From VAZQ01 sp040510075 (GTDB lineage Bacteria; Pseudomonadota; Alphaproteobacteria; Rhizobiales; Xanthobacteraceae): 6,979 nucleotides of DNA. Of this stretch, positions 5,888-6,979 are shown one piece after another. The translations under genes were made by a program, and so were the position numbers. The number at the start of each line of letters is the position of its first letter. Position 1 is the stretch's first letter. Location: NCBI GenBank assembly GCA_040510075.1, contig JBEVJT010000031.1:1-6979 (forward strand), read 5' to 3'. The notes beneath the pieces were generated by a model, which had not been told where the DNA came from, did no database searches, and saw only the letters and a program-made list of their open reading frames with translations.

Positions 5888-6802
5888 ATGATCCAAGTCC
5901 GCCGCATCGGGCACGCCATGTTCGAGACGCCCGATCTCCCCAGGCTGATCGACTACCATACCTCCGTCACCGGCCTCGCGTTGGTGGGGCGCGATGCGGA
6001 CCACGCGTTCTTCGCCGCGCGCACCGGTCAACTGGCCGTGGAGCTTCGCCGCGCCGGGCAGGCGCGGTGCGCCAAGCTCTGCTTCGAGATCGCGCCCGAG
6101 GAGGATTTCGCCGACGTGGCGCGCCGGCTCACGGCGCTGGGCGTCAAGTGCCAGATGAAAAGCGACTCGGCACCCGGTTTGGGAAAGGTGCTCGCCTTCG
6201 ACGACCCCAAGGGCACCGCGATCGAGCTGTTCAAGGAGTGGCAGTCGGTCGGCCGCGGCCAGGACGTCACCGGCATTGGCGTGCTCAAGCTCGGTCACAT
6301 CGCGTTCCACGTCGACGATCCCAAGGCGATCTCGGAGTTCTACGCGCGTGTGCTCGGCTTCAAGGTGTCGGACTGGATCGACGATTTCTTCGTCTTCATG
6401 CGCTGCAACGCCGACCACCACACTGTGAACTTCATCACCGGCCCGCCCGGCACCATGCATCACGTCGCGTTCGAGCTGCGCGATTTCTCGCATCTGCAAA
6501 ACGCCTGCGACCTGTATGGGCAGAAGGAAATCAAGATCGTCTGGGGACCGGTCCGGCTCGGGCCCGGACACAACGTCGCGGCGTTCACCCGCAATCCCGA
6601 CGATCATGTCATCGAGGTTTATGCCGAGCTCGATCAGATGAAGGACGAGGCGCTCGGCTATTTCGATCCGCGGCCCTGGCACAAGGATCATCCGCAGCGG
6701 CCGAAGGTCTGGCCGCGCGGGGAGGGCTCGTTGTACGTCTGGGGGCCGCCGCCGACCCCGGATTTCCGCCGCGCCGACGCTTCCGCACAGGTGAAGAAAT
6801 GA
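5888..6802 (+). CDS. Two-domain VOC protein, extradiol (catechol 2,3-) dioxygenase-like, 304 aa
   Basis: This is probably a type I extradiol ring-cleavage dioxygenase using Fe(II), or a close relative. Two VOC modules lie in tandem: residues about 4-117 (RRIGHAMFETPDLPRLIDYH to AFDDPKGTAIELFKEW) and about 134-248 (LGHIAFHVDDPKAISEFYAR to NPDDHVIEVYAELD). The three metal ligands expected in the second module are present: H137 (LGHIAF), H192 (MHHVAFEL) and E243 (VIEVYAE). H179 in the HHTVNF motif matches the acid-base histidine of the family, and H228 (GPGHN) also fits. In my alignment Phe233 stands where catechol 2,3-dioxygenase has an active-site Tyr. About 55 residues of Pro/Trp/Lys-rich tail follow the second module. 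Length matches classical extradiol dioxygenases. The ATG of the next gene overlaps the stop by ATGA, so the two are translationally coupled. The substrate is unknown. Confidence 0.85.
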   Translation: MIQVRRIGHAMFETPDLPRLIDYHTSVTGLALVGRDADHAFFAARTGQLAVELRRAGQARCAKLCFEIAPEEDFADVARRLTALGVKCQMKSDSAPGLGKVLAFDDPKGTAIELFKEWQSVGRGQDVTGIGVLKLGHIAFHVDDPKAISEFYARVLGFKVSDWIDDFFVFMRCNADHHTVNFITGPPGTMHHVAFELRDFSHLQNACDLYGQKEIKIVWGPVRLGPGHNVAAFTRNPDDHVIEVYAELDQMKDEALGYFDPRPWHKDHPQRPKVWPRGEGSLYVWGPPPTPDFRRADASAQVKK

Positions 6803-6979
6803 CCGACATCAATCTGACGCTGGCCTGCGGGCCGTTCGACCGCACCCAGGCGCTGCGCGACGGCTCGGTCAAGCCGGAGGGGATCAACCTGACCTATCTC
6901 ACGCTGGAGCCGGCGGAGATTTTCTACCGCATGATCAACTATCGGGAGTTCGACCTCTCCGAAATGTCGATCACCAACT
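6799..6979 (+). CDS. Periplasmic-binding-fold protein, 4,5-dihydroxyphthalate decarboxylase-like (partial, 5' end)
   Basis: Only the first 60 codons are in the window. The N-terminus (MTDINLTLACGPFDRTQALR, then DGSVKPEGINLTYLTLEPAE and FYRMINYREFDLSEMS) matches the family annotated as 4,5-dihydroxyphthalate decarboxylase or ABC-transporter substrate-binding-like protein. Typical features are the early strand LTLACG, the D-R-T turn, the V-x-P-E-G-I-x-L strand and the RMxxxREFDxxEMS element. No signal peptide is present, which favours a cytosolic enzyme over a transport receptor. Phthalate-pathway members convert 4,5-dihydroxyphthalate to protocatechuate, but many homologues have other or unknown substrates. 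Translation is coupled to the dioxygenase gene by a 4-base overlap, with AGGTGA at 6789-6794 as its ribosome binding site. Pairing a ring-cleavage enzyme with a decarboxylase-like protein suggests aromatic catabolism. Confidence 0.8.
   Translation, partial: MTDINLTLACGPFDRTQALRDGSVKPEGINLTYLTLEPAEIFYRMINYREFDLSEMSITN

Noticed and set aside
5804..6691. Long antisense frame upstream of the 71-aa gene
   Set aside because: It overlies the VOC dioxygenase gene, is rich in Arg/Asp/His/Val as expected for the opposite strand of GC-biased coding DNA, and lacks a credible start.

Overview
The window looks like chromosomal DNA from a Bradyrhizobium-type alphaproteobacterium (Nitrobacteraceae). This is judged from codon use, from the style of the small Tat-signal and Gly/Tyr-rich exported proteins, and from the catabolic genes at the right-hand end. 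No database search was possible, so the placement is by recognition only. No tRNA, rRNA, CRISPR array, insertion sequence or transposase was seen.

Left part (about 1-2400): a loose set of small genes of unknown function. A 61-residue ORF on the plus strand (353-538) meets, tail to tail, a two-gene minus-strand pair (1019-816, then 811-533). Next come two minus-strand genes for exported proteins: a twin-arginine-signal protein (1572-1189) and a Gly/Tyr-rich secreted protein (2143-1670). Both have a clear GGAGG-type ribosome binding site. Positions 1-352 and 2162-2406 hold no convincing gene.

Middle part (about 2400-4320): two divergent regulatory genes. On the minus strand is an AraC-family regulator whose second helix-turn-helix is out of frame because of an apparent one-base deletion near 2540. 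On the plus strand is a stand-alone receiver-domain response regulator (3746-4318) with a short helical C-terminal extension instead of a DNA-binding domain. Codon choice here and in the left part is less G/C-biased than further right, which suggests an accessory region.

Right part (about 4400-6979): typical high-GC core-style coding sequence. It contains an acyl-CoA dehydrogenase (4416-5585), a small minus-strand hypothetical gene (5803-5588) hidden under a long antisense frame, a two-domain VOC/extradiol dioxygenase-like protein (5888-6802) and the first 60 codons of a periplasmic-binding-fold protein of the type annotated as 4,5-dihydroxyphthalate decarboxylase. The last two overlap by ATGA and are almost certainly co-transcribed. 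The acyl-CoA dehydrogenase, the ring-cleavage-type protein and the decarboxylase-like protein together suggest catabolism of an aromatic or acyl-CoA substrate. That is inference from gene families; the substrate cannot be read from the sequence.

I found no clearly new multi-gene system. The points most worth checking are the frameshifted AraC regulator, the unusual C-terminus of the receiver protein, the displaced catalytic base in the acyl-CoA dehydrogenase, and the small genes at the left.
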